Shown piece after piece: positions 21,093 to 42,871 of a stretch of 64,000 nt of DNA. Made by a program: the position numbers and the translations under genes. Numbering within the stretch: the stretch's first letter is position 1; the number at the start of each line of letters is the position of its first letter. The notes under the pieces are model-generated. The model saw only the letters and a program-made list of their open reading frames with translations, made no database searches and was not told the DNA's origin. The stretch lies in assembly GCF_001545155.1 (NCBI RefSeq), contig NZ_CP014226.1, positions 90,464-154,463 of the forward strand. Direction: 5' to 3'. Source of the stretch: Halomonas chromatireducens. GTDB lineage: Bacteria; Pseudomonadota; Gammaproteobacteria; Pseudomonadales; Halomonadaceae.

Positions 21093-21626
21093 ATGTCCAA
21101 GCGTTGGTACGTCGTTCACGCCTACTCCGGCTTCGAGAAGCATGTCATGCGCTCCCTGTTGGAGCGCGTGAAGATGTATGGCATGGAAGATCGCTTCGGC
21201 GAGATTCTGGTGCCGACCGAAGAAGTCGTCGAGATGCGAGATGGCAAGCGCCGCAAGAGCGAGCGCAAGTTCTATCCCGGCTATGTGCTGGTCGAGATGG
21301 AAATGGATGACGCCACCTGGCACCTGGTCAATGAGACGCCGCGTGTCATGGGCTTCATCGGTGGGACCAAGGAAAAGCCGGCACCGATCACCCAGAAGGA
21401 GGCCGATGCCATCCTGCGCCGGGTGAAAGACGGTACCGACAAGCCGCGGCCCAAGACCATCTTCGAGCCGGGCCAGTCCGTGCGTGTCGTTGACGGCCCC
21501 TTTGCCGACTTCAATGGCGTGGTCGAGGAAGTCAACTACGACAAGAGTCGCCTCCAGGTCAGCGTGCTGATCTTTGGTCGGGCGACGCCAGTCGAATTGG
21601 AATTTGCCCAGGTCGAGAAGGAGTAG
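21093..21626 (+). CDS. nusG: Transcription termination/antitermination protein NusG
   Basis: This 177-residue factor binds RNA polymerase, reduces pausing, couples transcription to translation and assists Rho. The NGN domain starts [18 protein letters not shown] and includes [12 protein letters not shown]. The C-terminal KOW domain holds [27 protein letters not shown] lies before ATG 21093. It is coupled with secE, with 8 bp between them. Confidence 0.97.
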   Translation: MSKRWYVVHAYSGFEKHVMRSLLERVKMYGMEDRFGEILVPTEEVVEMRDGKRRKSERKFYPGYVLVEMEMDDATWHLVNETPRVMGFIGGTKEKPAPITQKEADAILRRVKDGTDKPRPKTIFEPGQSVRVVDGPFADFNGVVEEVNYDKSRLQVSVLIFGRATPVELEFAQVEKE

Positions 21627-21715
21627 TCTCCTCGTCCCGTATTTGCTGTCTGGCCGCTGAGGCGGCCGTATAACCCGGGGAGCCGAAAGGCGCTATTACC
21701 CAACTGGAGTCCATC

Positions 21716-22147
21716 ATGGCCAAGAAAGTACAGGCTTACATCAAGCTGCAGGTTGCAGCCGGTAAAGCCAATCCGAGTCCCCCCGTGGGTCCCGCGCTGG
21801 GTCAGCACGGTGTCAACATCATGGAATTCTGCAAGGCCTTCAATGCGGCTACGCAGGAGATCGAGCCGGGTCTGCCGACTCCCGTGGTTATCACCGTCTA
21901 CTCCGACCGCAGCTTCACCTTCATCACCAAGACGCCCCCTGCGGCTGTCCTGCTGAAGAAGGCGGCTGGCATCAAGTCCGGCTCCGGCGAGCCGAACAAG
22001 AAGAAGGTCGGCACCGTGACCCGCGAGCAGCTCGAGGAGATCGCCAAGACCAAGGAGCCGGATCTGACGGCTGCCGATCTCGACGCCGCTGTGCGTACCA
22101 TTGCCGGTAGCGCCCGCAGCATGGGCCTGAACGTGGAGGGTCTCTGA
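21716..22147 (+). CDS. rplK: 50S ribosomal protein L11
   Basis: This 143-residue protein binds the GTPase-associated region of 23S rRNA and is needed for RelA activation. The proline-rich N-terminus ([21 protein letters not shown]) and the C-terminal RNA-binding helix region ([26 protein letters not shown]) are typical. It is the first gene of rplKA; rplA starts 2 bp after its stop. Confidence 0.97.
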   Translation: MAKKVQAYIKLQVAAGKANPSPPVGPALGQHGVNIMEFCKAFNAATQEIEPGLPTPVVITVYSDRSFTFITKTPPAAVLLKKAAGIKSGSGEPNKKKVGTVTREQLEEIAKTKEPDLTAADLDAAVRTIAGSARSMGLNVEGL

Positions 22148-22149
22148 TC

Positions 22150-22842
22150 ATGGCTAAACTGTCCAAGCGCGCCAAGGTGATTCGCGAGAAGGTCGATCCG
22201 GCCAAGGCGTACTCCCTGGAAGAGGCCGTGGCACTGCTCAATGAGCTGTCCACCGTCAAGTTCAAGGAATCCCTCGACGTCGCCATCAATCTGGGCGTAG
22301 ATCCGCGCAAATCCGATCAGGTCGTGCGCGGTGCCACCGTAATGCCCAACGGCACCGGCAAGGACGTGCGCGTTGCCGTCTTTACCCAGGGTGCCAATGC
22401 CGATGCCGCCAAGGAAGCCGGTGCCGATATCGTCGGCATGGACGATCTGGCCGAGCGGGTCAAGAAGGGCCAGCTCGACTTCGACGTGGTCATTGCCTCG
22501 CCGGACGCCATGCGCGTTGTCGGCCAGCTGGGCCAGATTCTCGGTCCGCGTGGCCTGATGCCCAACCCCAAGGTCGGCACCGTAACGCCTGATGTCGCCA
22601 CTGCGGTGAAAAACGCCAAGGCGGGCCAGGTGCGTTTCCGCACCGACAAGAACGGCATCATCCATACCACATTGGGCAAGGTCGATTTCGATGCGACCGC
22701 CATCCAGGGCAACCTGGAAGCGCTGGTAGCCGACCTCAAGCGTCTCAAGCCGAGTACGTCCAAGGGTATTTATGTGAAGAAGGTCACCCTGTCCACTACC
22801 ATGGGCCCGGGGCTGACCCTGGACCACTCCGGCCTGGCGTAA
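22150..22842 (+). CDS. rplA: 50S ribosomal protein L1
   Basis: This 230-residue protein forms the L1 stalk that moves deacylated tRNA out of the E site. In E. coli it also represses its own mRNA upstream of rplK. The family blocks [32 protein letters not shown] and [12 protein letters not shown] are present. It is slightly shorter than E. coli L1 (234). Confidence 0.97.
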   Translation: MAKLSKRAKVIREKVDPAKAYSLEEAVALLNELSTVKFKESLDVAINLGVDPRKSDQVVRGATVMPNGTGKDVRVAVFTQGANADAAKEAGADIVGMDDLAERVKKGQLDFDVVIASPDAMRVVGQLGQILGPRGLMPNPKVGTVTPDVATAVKNAKAGQVRFRTDKNGIIHTTLGKVDFDATAIQGNLEALVADLKRLKPSTSKGIYVKKVTLSTTMGPGLTLDHSGLA

Positions 22843-23155
22843 GCAGGGCGAGAGAGGTTGCTGTCGGGCATCAATGCCGGCAGCGAAGCAAGTGTAGTTT
22901 GCATGAACTTTGCGGTCCCCGAGCGCCTTGCCAGGCAGGGTGCGAGGGGCGCCGTCAAAGACCGCAGGCGCCGCCGCTCACGAGTGGCGGCTTAATGTCC
23001 CCGGCATGGGGTGCCTGCGCAGATGGTGTGGCCGCCAGATCGCTGGTGAGCACCATCACCCGGGACTTCCGAAGTCCGTCGCGAGGCGGCCTGCGGAAGA
23101 GATGGTAACCCCCGGAGCCCGCATGGCGAGGTTCCGGCACGAAGGAGTGATCACT
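22843..23155 (+). promoter_or_regulatory. Structured rplJ leader (probable L10 autoregulation site)
   Basis: This 313-bp gap has no credible gene. It contains a hairpin at 22862-22886 (GCTGTCGGGCA with TGCCGGCAGC). It also contains a branched structure closed by GGCCGCC (23030-23036) and GGCGGCC (23085-23091), enclosing GGTG/CACC and the stem GGACTTC-C-GAAGTCC (23063-23077). In E. coli and many bacteria L10 with L7/L12 binds the rplJ leader to repress translation. The folding is seen; the function is inferred from position. Confidence 0.6.
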
Positions 23156-23659
23156 GTGCCACTAGCACTCGAAGGCAAGAAGGCGATTGTTGCCGAGGTC
23201 AGTGAAGCGGCCAAGGGCGCACTCTCCGTCGTAGTTGCCGATTCTCGTGGTGTCACGGTCGAGAAGATGACCGACCTGCGCAAGCAGGCCCGCGAGAATG
23301 GCGTGCAGATCCGTGTTGTCCGCAACACCCTGGCACGCCGCGCCCTCTCAGGCACCCAGTGGGAATGCCTGAACGAGAGCTTCATCGGTCCGACACTGCT
23401 GGCTTTCTCCACCGAGCATCCGGGCGCTGCAGCCCGCCTGTTCAAGGAGTTTTCCAAGCAGGATCAGAACTTTGAAGTGAAGGCGCTGGCCTACGAAGGT
23501 GAGCTGATTCCGGCAAGCGACATCGATCGACTGGCAACGCTGCCGACTTATGACGAGGCCATCGCCAAGCTGATGTCCGTCATGAAGGAAGCATCTGCCG
23601 GCAAGCTGGTTCGTACCCTGGCCGCCCTGCGCGACCAGAAGCAGGAAGCGGCCGCCTGA
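23156..23659 (+). CDS. rplJ: 50S ribosomal protein L10
   Basis: This 167-residue protein forms the base of the L7/L12 stalk. The sequence [20 protein letters not shown], the [11 protein letters not shown] block and the C-terminal helix that carries L12 dimers ([20 protein letters not shown]) are typical. I chose GTG 23156 because it gives the family N-terminus ([10 protein letters not shown]) and has AAGGAG upstream. An in-frame ATG at 23123 would add 11 residues. Confidence 0.95.
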   Translation: MPLALEGKKAIVAEVSEAAKGALSVVVADSRGVTVEKMTDLRKQARENGVQIRVVRNTLARRALSGTQWECLNESFIGPTLLAFSTEHPGAAARLFKEFSKQDQNFEVKALAYEGELIPASDIDRLATLPTYDEAIAKLMSVMKEASAGKLVRTLAALRDQKQEAAA

Positions 23660-23748
23660 TCGGCGAACTCGCTCCTGCAGCCTGAATCGAACTCTGAATA
23701 GACGAGCGCTCGGCGCGCCGAGGCTCCCGCAAAGTTAGGAAGACCAAA

Positions 23749-24117
23749 ATGGCACTGACCAAAGAAGATATCATCAACGCCGTCTCCGACATGTCCGTCA
23801 TGGAAGTTGTCGAGCTGATCGAAGCGATGGAAGAGAAGTTCGGCGTTTCTGCCGCCGCCGCTGTCATGGCTGGCCCGGCTGCCGCTGGCGAAGTTGCTGA
23901 AGAGCAGACCGAGTTCGACCTGGTCCTGACCAGCGCTGGCGACAAGAAAGTCAACGTGATCAAGGCCGTTCGCGAACTGACCGGCCTGGGCCTGAAGGAA
24001 GCCAAGGGTGCCGTCGACGGCGCACCGGCTACCATCAAGGAAGGTCTGTCCAAGGACGACGCCGAAGCGGCAAAGAAGAAGCTGGAAGAAGCCGGCGCGA
24101 GCGTGGAGCTCAAGTAA
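23749..24117 (+). CDS. rplL: 50S ribosomal protein L7/L12
   Basis: This 122-residue stalk protein recruits translation GTPases. It has the N-terminal dimerisation helix ([20 protein letters not shown]), an Ala/Gly-rich hinge and the C-terminal factor-binding domain ([20 protein letters not shown]). Codon use is strongly biased, as expected for a protein present in several copies per ribosome. AGTTAGGA precedes the ATG. Confidence 0.97.
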   Translation: MALTKEDIINAVSDMSVMEVVELIEAMEEKFGVSAAAAVMAGPAAAGEVAEEQTEFDLVLTSAGDKKVNVIKAVRELTGLGLKEAKGAVDGAPATIKEGLSKDDAEAAKKKLEEAGASVELK

Positions 24118-24157
24118 CCCTTGTGCCCATGGCTTCACGCGCTGCGTAAGCTTCCAC

Positions 24158-24192
24158 GGCTGGTGGCGGGCCCTCCCGCTGCCGGCCTTTTT
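24158..24192 (+). terminator. Attenuator between rplL and rpoB
   Basis: The stem GGTGGCGGG-CCCT-CCCGCTGCC is followed by GGCCTTTTTCT. A partial terminator at this position is known in E. coli, where it lowers rpoB expression relative to ribosomal proteins; the same role is inferred here. Confidence 0.75.
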
Positions 24193-24348
24193 CTGTTGCA
24201 CTAGCGCCTTGCTGACGCAGCGTCGCTAGAAGAATCCCGACGGCGAGCTACCTTTGTGGAGCTTGCCGTCAGCGCCTGACGGGGTCGAGCCCGTCGGGTG
24301 GCGCCGACCACGCATCGGTCACCATGGTGAACAAGCTGGGGAATACAG

Positions 24349-28428
<4,080 letters not shown>

Positions 28429-28439
28429 GAGCCGACTCC

Positions 28440-32660
<4,221 letters not shown>

Positions 32661-32701
32661 ACGGCGTGCAAGGGTGTCAGGCCGCGAGCAGTGCTCCCGG
32701 C

Positions 32702-32731
32702 TTGACGCCCGACCCCGCTAGACATTAGAAT
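32702..32731 (+). promoter_or_regulatory. Promoter of the str operon
   Basis: TTGACG (32702-32707), 18 bp, TAGAAT (32726-32731), between rpoC and rpsL. Confidence 0.7.
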
Positions 32732-32808
32732 GCGCAGCCTTTAACAGTGGGGTGGGTGTGCCCGCGCCCGCTGGAAGGCAAGGCAACCATTGGAGTCAGC
32801 TACACAAC

Positions 32809-33183
32809 ATGGCAACGATCAATCAGCTCGTGCGCAAGCCGCGCAAGCGCCCCGCCGCCAAGAGCGACGTGCCGGCGCTGCAGGCCTGTCCGCAGAAACG
32901 CGGTGTCTGCACCCGCGTCTACACCACCACCCCGAAGAAGCCGAACTCGGCCCTGCGTAAGGTCTGCCGCGTGCGCCTGACCAACGGGTTCGAAGTGTCG
33001 TCCTACATCGGCGGTGAGGGTCACAACCTCCAGGAGCACTCTGTGGTGCTGATCCGCGGCGGCCGTGTCAAGGATTTGCCGGGTGTGCGCTATCACACCG
33101 TTCGCGGCGCCCTGGACACCTCCGGCGTGCAGAACCGCAAGCAGGGCCGTTCCAAGTACGGCACCAAGCGTCCCAAGTCCTGA
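32809..33183 (+). CDS. rpsL: 30S ribosomal protein S12
   Basis: This 124-residue decoding-centre protein is the usual site of streptomycin resistance mutations. The sensitive-type residues are present: Lys in [13 protein letters not shown] and Lys in [13 protein letters not shown]. Start ATG 32809 ([13 protein letters not shown]) is the family N-terminus; the upstream open frame is not. It is the first gene of rpsL-rpsG-fusA-tuf. Confidence 0.97.
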   Translation: MATINQLVRKPRKRPAAKSDVPALQACPQKRGVCTRVYTTTPKKPNSALRKVCRVRLTNGFEVSSYIGGEGHNLQEHSVVLIRGGRVKDLPGVRYHTVRGALDTSGVQNRKQGRSKYGTKRPKS

Positions 33184-33230
33184 TCGACATCGGTACGCAT
33201 CCAGAATCAATTTCGGTCTGATAAGAGTAA

Positions 33231-33779
<549 letters not shown>

Positions 33780-33821
33780 GTGCGCTTCTAAACGCATCGC
33801 CAACCAACGGGGAGTTCCACC

Positions 33822-35942
<2,121 letters not shown>

Positions 35943-35974
35943 ACCGTTTTAGCTAACGTAAAGAGGTTATCGAA

Positions 35975-37168
35975 GTGGCTAAGGAAAAATTCGAACGTTC
36001 CAAACCGCACGTCAACGTCGGCACCATCGGTCACGTCGACCACGGCAAGACCACTCTGACTGCGGCCCTGACTCGTGTTTCTGCTGAGGTCTTCGGCGGC
36101 GATTGGCGCGAATTCGACACCATCGACAACGCACCGGAAGAGCGTGAGCGCGGTATCACCATCGCCACCTCTCACGTCGAGTATCAGTCCGAGCAGCGTC
36201 ACTACGCTCACGTCGACTGCCCGGGACACGCTGACTACGTCAAGAACATGATCACCGGTGCTGCCCAGATGGACGGCGCTATCCTGGTCTGTTCCGCTGC
36301 TGACGGCCCCATGCCGCAGACTCGCGAGCACATCCTGCTCTCCCGTCAGGTCGGCGTGCCTTACATCGTCGTGTTCCTGAACAAGGCCGACATGGTCGAC
36401 GACGAAGAGCTGCTTGAGCTGGTCGAGATGGAAGTTCGCGAGCTGCTGAGCGAGTACGACTTCCCGGGCGACGACACCCCGATCATCACCGGCTCTGCTC
36501 TGATGGCGCTGGAAGGCAAGGACGACAACGGCATGGGCACCACCGCCGTTGCCAACCTGATCAAGGCCCTGGACGACTATATCCCGGAGCCTGAGCGTGC
36601 CATCGACCAGCCGTTCCTGATGCCGATCGAGGATGTGTTCTCGATCTCCGGTCGCGGCACCGTGGTGACCGGTCGTATCGAGCGTGGCATCGTCAAGGCC
36701 GGCGAAGAAGTCGAGATCGTCGGTATTCGCGACACCACCAAGACCGTCGTGACCGGCGTCGAGATGTTCCGCAAGCTGCTCGACGAAGGTCGTGCCGGTG
36801 AGAACGTTGGCGCCCTGCTGCGTGGCACCAAGCGTGATGACGTCGAGCGTGGCCAGGTGCTGGCCAAGCCGGGCTCCATCAACCCGCACACCGTCTTCGA
36901 AGCCGAAGTCTACGTGCTGTCCAAGGAAGAGGGTGGTCGTCACACGCCGTTCTTCAAGGGCTACCGTCCGCAGTTCTACTTCCGTACCACCGACGTGACC
37001 GGTACCTGTGAACTGCCGGAAGGCGTCGAGATGGTCATGCCGGGCGACAACGTCAAGATGGTTGTCACCCTGATCGCTCCGATCGCCATGGATGACGGCC
37101 TGCGCTTCGCCATCCGCGAAGGCGGCCGTACCGTCGGCGCCGGCGTCGTGGCCAAGATCATCCAGTAA
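35975..37168 (+). CDS. tuf: Elongation factor Tu
   Basis: This 397-residue GTPase delivers aminoacyl-tRNA to the ribosome. It has GHVDHGKT (19-26), the effector loop [20 protein letters not shown] and [10 protein letters not shown]. Domain III is complete ([13 protein letters not shown]). The start is GTG 35975 with AAGAGG upstream. No second tuf gene is found at the tRNA-Thr/tRNA-Trp locus, so this may be the only copy in the region. Confidence 0.97.
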   Translation: MAKEKFERSKPHVNVGTIGHVDHGKTTLTAALTRVSAEVFGGDWREFDTIDNAPEERERGITIATSHVEYQSEQRHYAHVDCPGHADYVKNMITGAAQMDGAILVCSAADGPMPQTREHILLSRQVGVPYIVVFLNKADMVDDEELLELVEMEVRELLSEYDFPGDDTPIITGSALMALEGKDDNGMGTTAVANLIKALDDYIPEPERAIDQPFLMPIEDVFSISGRGTVVTGRIERGIVKAGEEVEIVGIRDTTKTVVTGVEMFRKLLDEGRAGENVGALLRGTKRDDVERGQVLAKPGSINPHTVFEAEVYVLSKEEGGRHTPFFKGYRPQFYFRTTDVTGTCELPEGVEMVMPGDNVKMVVTLIAPIAMDDGLRFAIREGGRTVGAGVVAKIIQ

Positions 37169-37190
37169 GCGGTTTTCGCTGGAATGATCG

Positions 37191-37218
37191 AAGGGGGCTC
37201 CGATTGGAGCCCCCTTTC
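37191..37218 (+). terminator. Terminator after tuf
   Basis: AAGGGGGCTCC and GGAGCCCCCTTT arms form a strong hairpin ending in a short T-run. It separates the str and S10 operons. Confidence 0.85.
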
Positions 37219-37239
37219 TGCGCATCGCAGCCAGAGTGT

Positions 37240-37268
37240 TTGACTCTCGCTGGCGACGTGCCTATAAT
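37240..37268 (+). promoter_or_regulatory. Promoter of the S10 operon
   Basis: TTGACT (37240-37245), 17 bp, TATAAT (37263-37268): the best sigma-70 match in the window. It stands 64 bp before rpsJ. Confidence 0.9.
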
Positions 37269-37332
37269 GCGCATCCTTTGAATGCGTGGGTAGACGGCAG
37301 GCGCCGTCGACATCCATTGGAGTTTAGGGCAA

Positions 37333-37644
37333 ATGCAGAACCAGAAGATTCGCATTCGGTTGAAAGCGTTCGACCATCGCCTGATCGACCAGTCCGCCGC
37401 GGAGATCGTTGAAACCGCCAAGCGCACCGGTGCTCAGGTCCGTGGGCCGATCCCGCTGCCGACCAATCGTGAGCGTTACACCATCCTGATCTCACCGCAC
37501 GTCAACAAGGACGCGCGCGATCAGTATGAGATTCGCACACACAAGCGTGTGCTCGATATCGTCGAGCCGACCGAGAAGACTGTCGATGCGCTGATGAAGC
37601 TCGACCTCGCCGCTGGCGTGGACGTTCAGATCAAGCTCGACTGA
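37333..37644 (+). CDS. rpsJ: 30S ribosomal protein S10 / NusE
   Basis: This 103-residue protein is part of the 30S head and, as NusE, of the antitermination complex that binds boxA with Nus[20 protein letters not shown] and [20 protein letters not shown] are typical. It is the first gene of the S10 operon. A 150-bp gap precedes rplC, longer than usual within this operon. Confidence 0.97.
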   Translation: MQNQKIRIRLKAFDHRLIDQSAAEIVETAKRTGAQVRGPIPLPTNRERYTILISPHVNKDARDQYEIRTHKRVLDIVEPTEKTVDALMKLDLAAGVDVQIKLD

Positions 37645-37794
37645 CTACACTAGACACCCCGCGGCCCAGCGCTCATAGGCGAGACATGAGCAGCAGCCGC
37701 CACGCCGAGATGGCGTCATACAACGTGCTAGTGGAATGCTCTGGAAAGGGCAGCCATAGCGGGTGATAGCCCCGTACACTAAAGGAGACTGAGA

Positions 37795-38433
37795 ATGACT
37801 ATCGGTTTAGTCGGTAGAAAGGCCGGTATGACCCGTGTCTTTACCGAAGATGGCGCCTCTGTGCCCGTAACCGTGATCGAGGTTGAGCCGAATCGCGTCA
37901 CCAGCGTCAAGTCTGTCGAAGCCGACGGCTACGCAGCGATTCAGGTCACAACCGGCTCCCGCAAGGCCAAGCACCTCACCAAGGCCCAGGCAGGTCAGTA
38001 TGCCAAGGCAGGTGTCGAGGCCGGTCGTGCGCTGATGGAGTTCCGCCTTGCAGAAGGCGATGAGGCTCCGGCAGTGGGCGGCGAACTCACCGTATCCCTC
38101 TTCGAAGCTGGTCAGATGGTTGATGTGACCGGTACCTCCAAGGGCAAGGGCTTCCAGGGCGCCGTCAAGCGCTGGAACTTCCGTACCCAGGATGCCACCC
38201 ACGGCAACTCACTGTCGCACCGCGCGCCGGGTTCCATCGGCATGTGTCAAACCCCGGGTCGCGTCTTCAAAGGCAAGAAGATGGCCGGCCAGATGGGCAA
38301 TGTCCGCTGCACCGTGCAGAGCCTGGAAATTGTCCGTGTCGACGCCGAACGCAACCTGCTGCTGGTCAAGGGCGCCGTGCCCGGTGCTACCGGCAGCGAC
38401 GTCATTGTGCGCAGCGCCGTCAAGGCTGGCTGA
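37795..38433 (+). CDS. rplC: 50S ribosomal protein L3
   Basis: This 212-residue protein lies near the peptidyl transferase centre. [16 protein letters not shown] and the extended loop [20 protein letters not shown], whose Gln is methylated by PrmB in E. coli, are present. AAAGGAG precedes the ATG. Confidence 0.97.
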   Translation: MTIGLVGRKAGMTRVFTEDGASVPVTVIEVEPNRVTSVKSVEADGYAAIQVTTGSRKAKHLTKAQAGQYAKAGVEAGRALMEFRLAEGDEAPAVGGELTVSLFEAGQMVDVTGTSKGKGFQGAVKRWNFRTQDATHGNSLSHRAPGSIGMCQTPGRVFKGKKMAGQMGNVRCTVQSLEIVRVDAERNLLLVKGAVPGATGSDVIVRSAVKAG

Positions 38434-38447
38434 AGGGGATAGAACCG

Positions 38448-39053
38448 ATGAATCTGAATCTAGCTGCAGGCGCGGGCACTGTCGAAGTTGCCGACGCCAC
38501 CTTTGGCAAAGAATTCAACGAGGCGCTGGTTCACCAGGTCGTCACCGCCTATCTGGCCGGTGGTCGTCAGGGAACCCGTGCCCAGAAGAACCGTTCCGAC
38601 GTGCGTGGCGGTGGCAAGAAGCCGTGGCGCCAGAAGGGCACCGGTCGTGCTCGTGCCGGTACCATTCGCTCGCCCCTGTGGCGTAGCGGTGGTGTGACCT
38701 TTGCGGCTCGCCCGCAGGATCACTCCCACAAGGTCAACCGCAAGATGTACCGTGCGGCCATGCGCGCGATTCTCTCCGAGCTGGTTCGCCAGGAGCGTCT
38801 GGTGGCGATCGACGAGATTACCGTCGAAGCGCCCCGGACCAAGGAGTTGGTGGCCAAGCTCAAGGAGCTGAACCTCGAGAAAGTGCTGATCGTCACCGAG
38901 GAAGTCGACGAGAAGCTCTATCTGGCCGCCCGCAACATTCCCAACGTGGATGTGGTGGATGTGGCTGCTGCCGACCCGGTGAGCCTGATCGCCTTCGACA
39001 AGGTGCTGGTCACCGTCTCTGCTCTGCGTAAATTCGAGGAGAAGCTGGCATGA
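38448..39053 (+). CDS. rplD: 50S ribosomal protein L4
   Basis: This 201-residue protein, with a loop lining the peptide exit tunnel ([17 protein letters not shown]), represses the S10 operon in E. coli. I chose ATG 38448 ([10 protein letters not shown]), which gives exactly the E. coli length; the longer open frame upstream overlaps rplC. The stop overlaps the rplW start by 4 bp. Confidence 0.96.
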   Translation: MNLNLAAGAGTVEVADATFGKEFNEALVHQVVTAYLAGGRQGTRAQKNRSDVRGGGKKPWRQKGTGRARAGTIRSPLWRSGGVTFAARPQDHSHKVNRKMYRAAMRAILSELVRQERLVAIDEITVEAPRTKELVAKLKELNLEKVLIVTEEVDEKLYLAARNIPNVDVVDVAAADPVSLIAFDKVLVTVSALRKFEEKLA

Positions 39054-39346
39054 ACCAGGAACGCGTATTCAAGGTTCTGCTTGGTCCGCACGTGACCGAG
39101 AAGGCCGCTTTCGCCGCTGAGAACAACCAGTACGTGTTCAAGGTGGCCAGTGACGCGACCAAGCCGGAAATCAAGCAGGCCGTTCAGGTCCTGTTCGGCA
39201 AGAAGGTCGATCGCGTCCAGGTATTGAACGTCAAGGGCAAGACCAAGCGCTCCGCGAATGGTCTGGGCCGTCGCCAGGGCTACCGCAAGGCTTATGTGTC
39301 CCTGGCCGCCGGTGAGACGCTCGAAGACTTCACTGGCGCCGAATAA
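39050..39346 (+). CDS. rplW: 50S ribosomal protein L23
   Basis: This 98-residue protein sits at the exit of the peptide tunnel and docks trigger factor and [24 protein letters not shown] and the [20 protein letters not shown] loop are typical. It overlaps rplD (ATGA). Confidence 0.97.
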   Translation: MNQERVFKVLLGPHVTEKAAFAAENNQYVFKVASDATKPEIKQAVQVLFGKKVDRVQVLNVKGKTKRSANGLGRRQGYRKAYVSLAAGETLEDFTGAE

Positions 39347-39363
39347 GGGCAGGAGTACGGATC

Positions 39364-40194
39364 ATGGCAATCGTCAAGACAAAACCCACATCCGCCGGTC
39401 GTCGCCACGTCGTCAAGATCGTCAGCGAGGATCTGCACAAGGGCAAGCCCTATGCACCGCTGCTCGAGAAGCAGTCGCGCTCCGGTGGACGTAACAACAA
39501 CGGCCGCATCACCACCCGCCATGTGGGCGGTGGTCACCGTCAGCATTATCGGCTCGTGGACTTCAAGCGCCCCAAGGATGGCGTTCCCGCCGTCGTCGAG
39601 CGCCTGGAATACGACCCGAACCGCAGCGCCCACATCGCGTTGCTGAAGTATCTGGACGGCGAGCGTCGCTACATCATCGCGCCCAAGGGCGTGAAGGCCG
39701 GCGACCGTCTCGAGTCCGGTGTCAACGCGGCGATCAGGAAGGGTAACACCCTGCCGCTGCGTAACATCCCGCTGGGTTCCACCGTGCACTGCATCGAACT
39801 GAAGCCCGGAAAGGGTGCTCAGATCGCGCGCAGCGCCGGTACCAGTGCCCAGCTGGTCGCTCGTGAAGGCAACTATGCCACCCTGCGTCTGCGCTCCGGC
39901 GAGATGCGCAAGGTGCTGGCAGAGTGCCGCGCGACCCTGGGGGAAGTGAGCAACTCCGAGCACAGCCTGCGTCAACTTGGCAAGGCCGGTGCGAAGCGCT
40001 GGAGAGGCGTGCGTCCGACCGTTCGCGGTGTGGCCATGAACCCGGTTGATCACCCGCACGGCGGTGGCGAAGGCCGCACCAGCGGTGGCCGTCACCCGGT
40101 GTCCCCGTGGGGCGTTCCCACCAAGGGCCACAAGACGCGCAAGAACAAGCGCACCGACAAGCTCATCATCCGTCGCCGCAAGGCACGGGGCTGA
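39364..40194 (+). CDS. rplB: 50S ribosomal protein L2
   Basis: This 276-residue protein is essential for peptidyl transferase assembly. [20 protein letters not shown] and [20 protein letters not shown], with the conserved His, are intact. It has a Lys/Arg-rich C-terminus and is three residues longer than E. coli L2. Confidence 0.97.
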   Translation: MAIVKTKPTSAGRRHVVKIVSEDLHKGKPYAPLLEKQSRSGGRNNNGRITTRHVGGGHRQHYRLVDFKRPKDGVPAVVERLEYDPNRSAHIALLKYLDGERRYIIAPKGVKAGDRLESGVNAAIRKGNTLPLRNIPLGSTVHCIELKPGKGAQIARSAGTSAQLVAREGNYATLRLRSGEMRKVLAECRATLGEVSNSEHSLRQLGKAGAKRWRGVRPTVRGVAMNPVDHPHGGGEGRTSGGRHPVSPWGVPTKGHKTRKNKRTDKLIIRRRKARG

Positions 40195-40227
40195 GACCAT
40201 ACGCCAAGACATTAAGAGGTAACGGCT

Positions 40228-40503
40228 GTGCCACGTTCACTGAAGAAAGGTCCCTTCATTGACCTTCATCTGCTGAAGAAGGTTGAGGCTGCAGTGGAGA
40301 AGAGCGACCGCAAACCGATCAAGACCTGGTCGCGTCGCTCCATGATCCTGCCGAATATGGTCGGGCTCACCATTGCTGTCCATAACGGTCGCCAACACGT
40401 CCCGGTGCATGTCTCCGAGGAAATGGTTGGCCACAAGCTGGGCGAATTCGCTGCCACCCGCACGTATCGCGGGCATGCGGCGGACAAGAAAGCCAAACGG
40501 TAA
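40228..40503 (+). CDS. rpsS: 30S ribosomal protein S19
   Basis: This 91-residue 30S head protein contains [17 protein letters not shown] and [20 protein letters not shown], which are diagnostic. It starts at GTG 40228 after AAGAGGT. Confidence 0.97.
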   Translation: MPRSLKKGPFIDLHLLKKVEAAVEKSDRKPIKTWSRRSMILPNMVGLTIAVHNGRQHVPVHVSEEMVGHKLGEFAATRTYRGHAADKKAKR

Positions 40504-40521
40504 GCCAGAGAGGATTGAGAG

Positions 40522-40854
40522 ATGGAAGTCACAGCTAAGCTGCGTGGCGCTCGTTTATCCGCCCAGAAGGCCCGTTTGGTGGCTGACCAGGTGCGCGGTA
40601 AACCGGTCGCCGAAGCAATTGACCTGCTGACCTTCTCACCGAAGAAGGCTGCCAAGCTGGTCAAGAAAGTGCTTCAGTCCGCCATCGCGAATGCGGAAGA
40701 AAACAACGGTATGGATATCGACGAGCTGCGTGTCTCGACCATCTGCGTCGATGAGGGCATGACGCTCAAGCGCATCAAGCCGCGTGCCAAGGGCCGTGCG
40801 GATCGCATTTTGAAGCGCACCTGCCACATCACCGTCAAGGTAGCCGAGAAGTAG
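40522..40854 (+). CDS. rplV: 50S ribosomal protein L22
   Basis: This 110-residue protein's beta-hairpin lines the exit tunnel (the macrolide-relevant loop). [20 protein letters not shown] and the hairpin [20 protein letters not shown] show no insertion. AGAGAGGA lies upstream. Confidence 0.97.
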   Translation: MEVTAKLRGARLSAQKARLVADQVRGKPVAEAIDLLTFSPKKAAKLVKKVLQSAIANAEENNGMDIDELRVSTICVDEGMTLKRIKPRAKGRADRILKRTCHITVKVAEK

Positions 40855-40865
40855 GAGTCGACCAG

Positions 40866-41564
40866 ATGGGTCAGAAAGTACATCCGACAGGTATTCGGCT
40901 GGGTATCGTCAAGGATCACTCCTCGGTGTGGTATGCCGAGCGCGGTGCCTACGCCGACAAGCTGAATAATGATCTCGAAGTGCGTCGTTTCCTCGAGGAG
41001 CGACTGAAGAATGCGTCCGTGAGTCGCATCCACATCGAGCGTCCGGCGAACAACGCCCGCATTACCATTCACACCGCCCGTCCGGGCATCGTGATTGGCA
41101 AGAAGGGTGAAGACGTCGATCGTCTGCGTCGTGACGTCACGGCGATGATGGGCGTGCCCGTGCACGTCAACATCGAAGAAGTCCGCAAGCCGGAACTGGA
41201 TGCCAAGCTCGTCGCGCAGAACATCGCCGGCCAGCTCGAGCGTCGCGTCATGTTCCGTCGTGCCATGAAGCGTTCCGTGCAGAACGCCATGCGCCTGGGT
41301 GCCGGTGGTATCAAGGTGATGCTGTCGGGTCGCCTCGGTGGTGCGGAAATCGCACGTACCGAATGGTACCGCGAAGGCCGCGTGCCGCTTCACACCCTGC
41401 GTGCGGACATCGACTACGCCACCTACGAAGCAAAAACCACCTACGGCATCATCGGTGTCAAGGTTTGGGTCTTCAAGGGTGAAATCCTCGGGGGCATCGA
41501 AGAGGTCCGCGCCAAGGCTAAACAGCCGCAGGCCGCGCCCTCCAAGAAGAAAGGTTCCAGGTAA
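40866..41564 (+). CDS. rpsC: 30S ribosomal protein S3
   Basis: This 232-residue protein lies at the mRNA entry tunnel. The KH domain holds [19 protein letters not shown]; the C-terminal domain includes [20 protein letters not shown]. It ends in a Lys-rich tail. Confidence 0.97.
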   Translation: MGQKVHPTGIRLGIVKDHSSVWYAERGAYADKLNNDLEVRRFLEERLKNASVSRIHIERPANNARITIHTARPGIVIGKKGEDVDRLRRDVTAMMGVPVHVNIEEVRKPELDAKLVAQNIAGQLERRVMFRRAMKRSVQNAMRLGAGGIKVMLSGRLGGAEIARTEWYREGRVPLHTLRADIDYATYEAKTTYGIIGVKVWVFKGEILGGIEEVRAKAKQPQAAPSKKKGSR

Positions 41565-41579
41565 GGGGAGAGCGAGTCG

Positions 41580-41993
41580 ATGTTACAACCCAAGCGCATG
41601 AAATTCCGCAAGATGATGAAGGGCCGCAACCGTGGCCTGGCGCATCGCGGAAGCAAGATCAGCTTCGGGGAATATGGCCTGAAGGCAACCGGTCGCGGCC
41701 GTATCACGGCGCGTCAGATCGAAGCCGGCCGTCGTGCGATCACTCGTCACGTCAAGCGTGGCGGCAAGATCTGGATCCGCATATTCCCTGACAAGCCGAT
41801 TTCCAAGAAGCCGCTCGAAGTTCGTATGGGCAAGGGCAAGGGCTCCGTCGAGTACTGGGTCGCACAGATCCAGCCTGGTCGGGTCCTGTATGAAATCGAA
41901 GGGGTGTCGGAAGAGCTGGCTCGTGAAGCCTTCTCCCTGGCGGCCCAGAAGATGCCCATATCCACCACCTTTGTGAAACGGACGGTGATGTGA
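41580..41993 (+). CDS. rplP: 50S ribosomal protein L16
   Basis: This 137-residue protein positions the A-site tRNA elbow. [19 protein letters not shown] and [20 protein letters not shown] are typical. Its stop overlaps the rpmC start as TGATG. Confidence 0.97.
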   Translation: MLQPKRMKFRKMMKGRNRGLAHRGSKISFGEYGLKATGRGRITARQIEAGRRAITRHVKRGGKIWIRIFPDKPISKKPLEVRMGKGKGSVEYWVAQIQPGRVLYEIEGVSEELAREAFSLAAQKMPISTTFVKRTVM

Positions 41994-42184
41994 TGAAAGC
42001 CCAGGAAATTCGTGAAAAGTCAGTAGACGAACTGCGTGAGCAGCTCTTCGAACTCCTCCGCGAGCAGTTCAACCTGCGCATGCAGAAGGCCACTGGCCAA
42101 CTGAGCCAGACTCATCTGCTCAAGCAGGTCCGTCGGGATATCGCCCGCGTCAAGACTGTGCTCAACGAGAAGGCAGGTGACTGA
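41993..42184 (+). CDS. rpmC: 50S ribosomal protein L29
   Basis: This 63-residue helical-hairpin protein lies near the tunnel exit. [20 protein letters not shown] and [14 protein letters not shown] are typical. ATG 41993 overlaps the rplP stop; a GTG one codon earlier is the alternative start. Confidence 0.95.
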   Translation: MKAQEIREKSVDELREQLFELLREQFNLRMQKATGQLSQTHLLKQVRRDIARVKTVLNEKAGD

Positions 42185-42185
42185 G

Positions 42186-42446
42186 ATGGCCGAAGAAAAG
42201 AAAGCTCGTACGCTCACCGGCAAGGTGGTGAGCGACAAGATGGAGAAGTCCATCGTCGTCATGATCGAGCGCCGTGAGCGGCACCCGATCTATGGCAAGT
42301 ACGTCAAGCGCTCCACCAAGCTGCACGCCCACGACGAGACAAACCAGGCGAAGGTCGGCGACACGGTTTCCATTCAGGAATGCCGTCCGCTGTCCAGGAA
42401 GAAAGCCTGGTCCCTGGTCGAGGTGGTCGAGCAGGCCAAAGGCTGA
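42186..42446 (+). CDS. rpsQ: 30S ribosomal protein S17
   Basis: This 86-residue early-assembly protein with an OB fold contains [18 protein letters not shown] and [19 protein letters not shown]. The start is ATG 42186, just after the rpmC stop at 42184. Confidence 0.96.
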   Translation: MAEEKKARTLTGKVVSDKMEKSIVVMIERRERHPIYGKYVKRSTKLHAHDETNQAKVGDTVSIQECRPLSRKKAWSLVEVVEQAKG

Positions 42447-42485
42447 GCTCGGCGAGAGCAGTCAGATTAGGTTTGGAGAAAACCG

Positions 42486-42857
42486 ATGATTCAGACTCAG
42501 ACAATGCTGGATGTCGCCGACAACAGCGGAGCGCGCCGGGTGCAGTGCATCAAGGTGCTTGGCGGTTCTCACCGTCGCTACGCCCGCGTGGGTGACATCA
42601 TCAAGGTCACGGTGAAGGAAGCCATTCCGCGTGGCAAGGTCAAGAAAGGCCAGGTCCTCAAGGCGGTGGTGGTTCGCACCCGCAGCGGTGTCCGTCGTCC
42701 CGACGGCTCGCTGATCCGCTTCGATGGAAATGCGGCAGTTCTGTTGAACAACACCAACGAGCAGCCGATCGGTACCCGTATCTTCGGACCGGTGACACGT
42801 GAGCTTCGCAACGAGAAGTTCATGAAGATCATTTCCCTGGCGCCCGAAGTGCTGTAA
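42486..42857 (+). CDS. rplN: 50S ribosomal protein L14
   Basis: This 123-residue protein contacts 16S rRNA across the subunit interface. [20 protein letters not shown] and [15 protein letters not shown] nearly match E. coli, with equal length. It marks the start of the spc block; S8 (rpsH, further down) is the known regulator of this operon in E. coli. Confidence 0.97.
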   Translation: MIQTQTMLDVADNSGARRVQCIKVLGGSHRRYARVGDIIKVTVKEAIPRGKVKKGQVLKAVVVRTRSGVRRPDGSLIRFDGNAAVLLNNTNEQPIGTRIFGPVTRELRNEKFMKIISLAPEVL

Positions 42858-42871
42858 GGAGCGAGGCGGAT

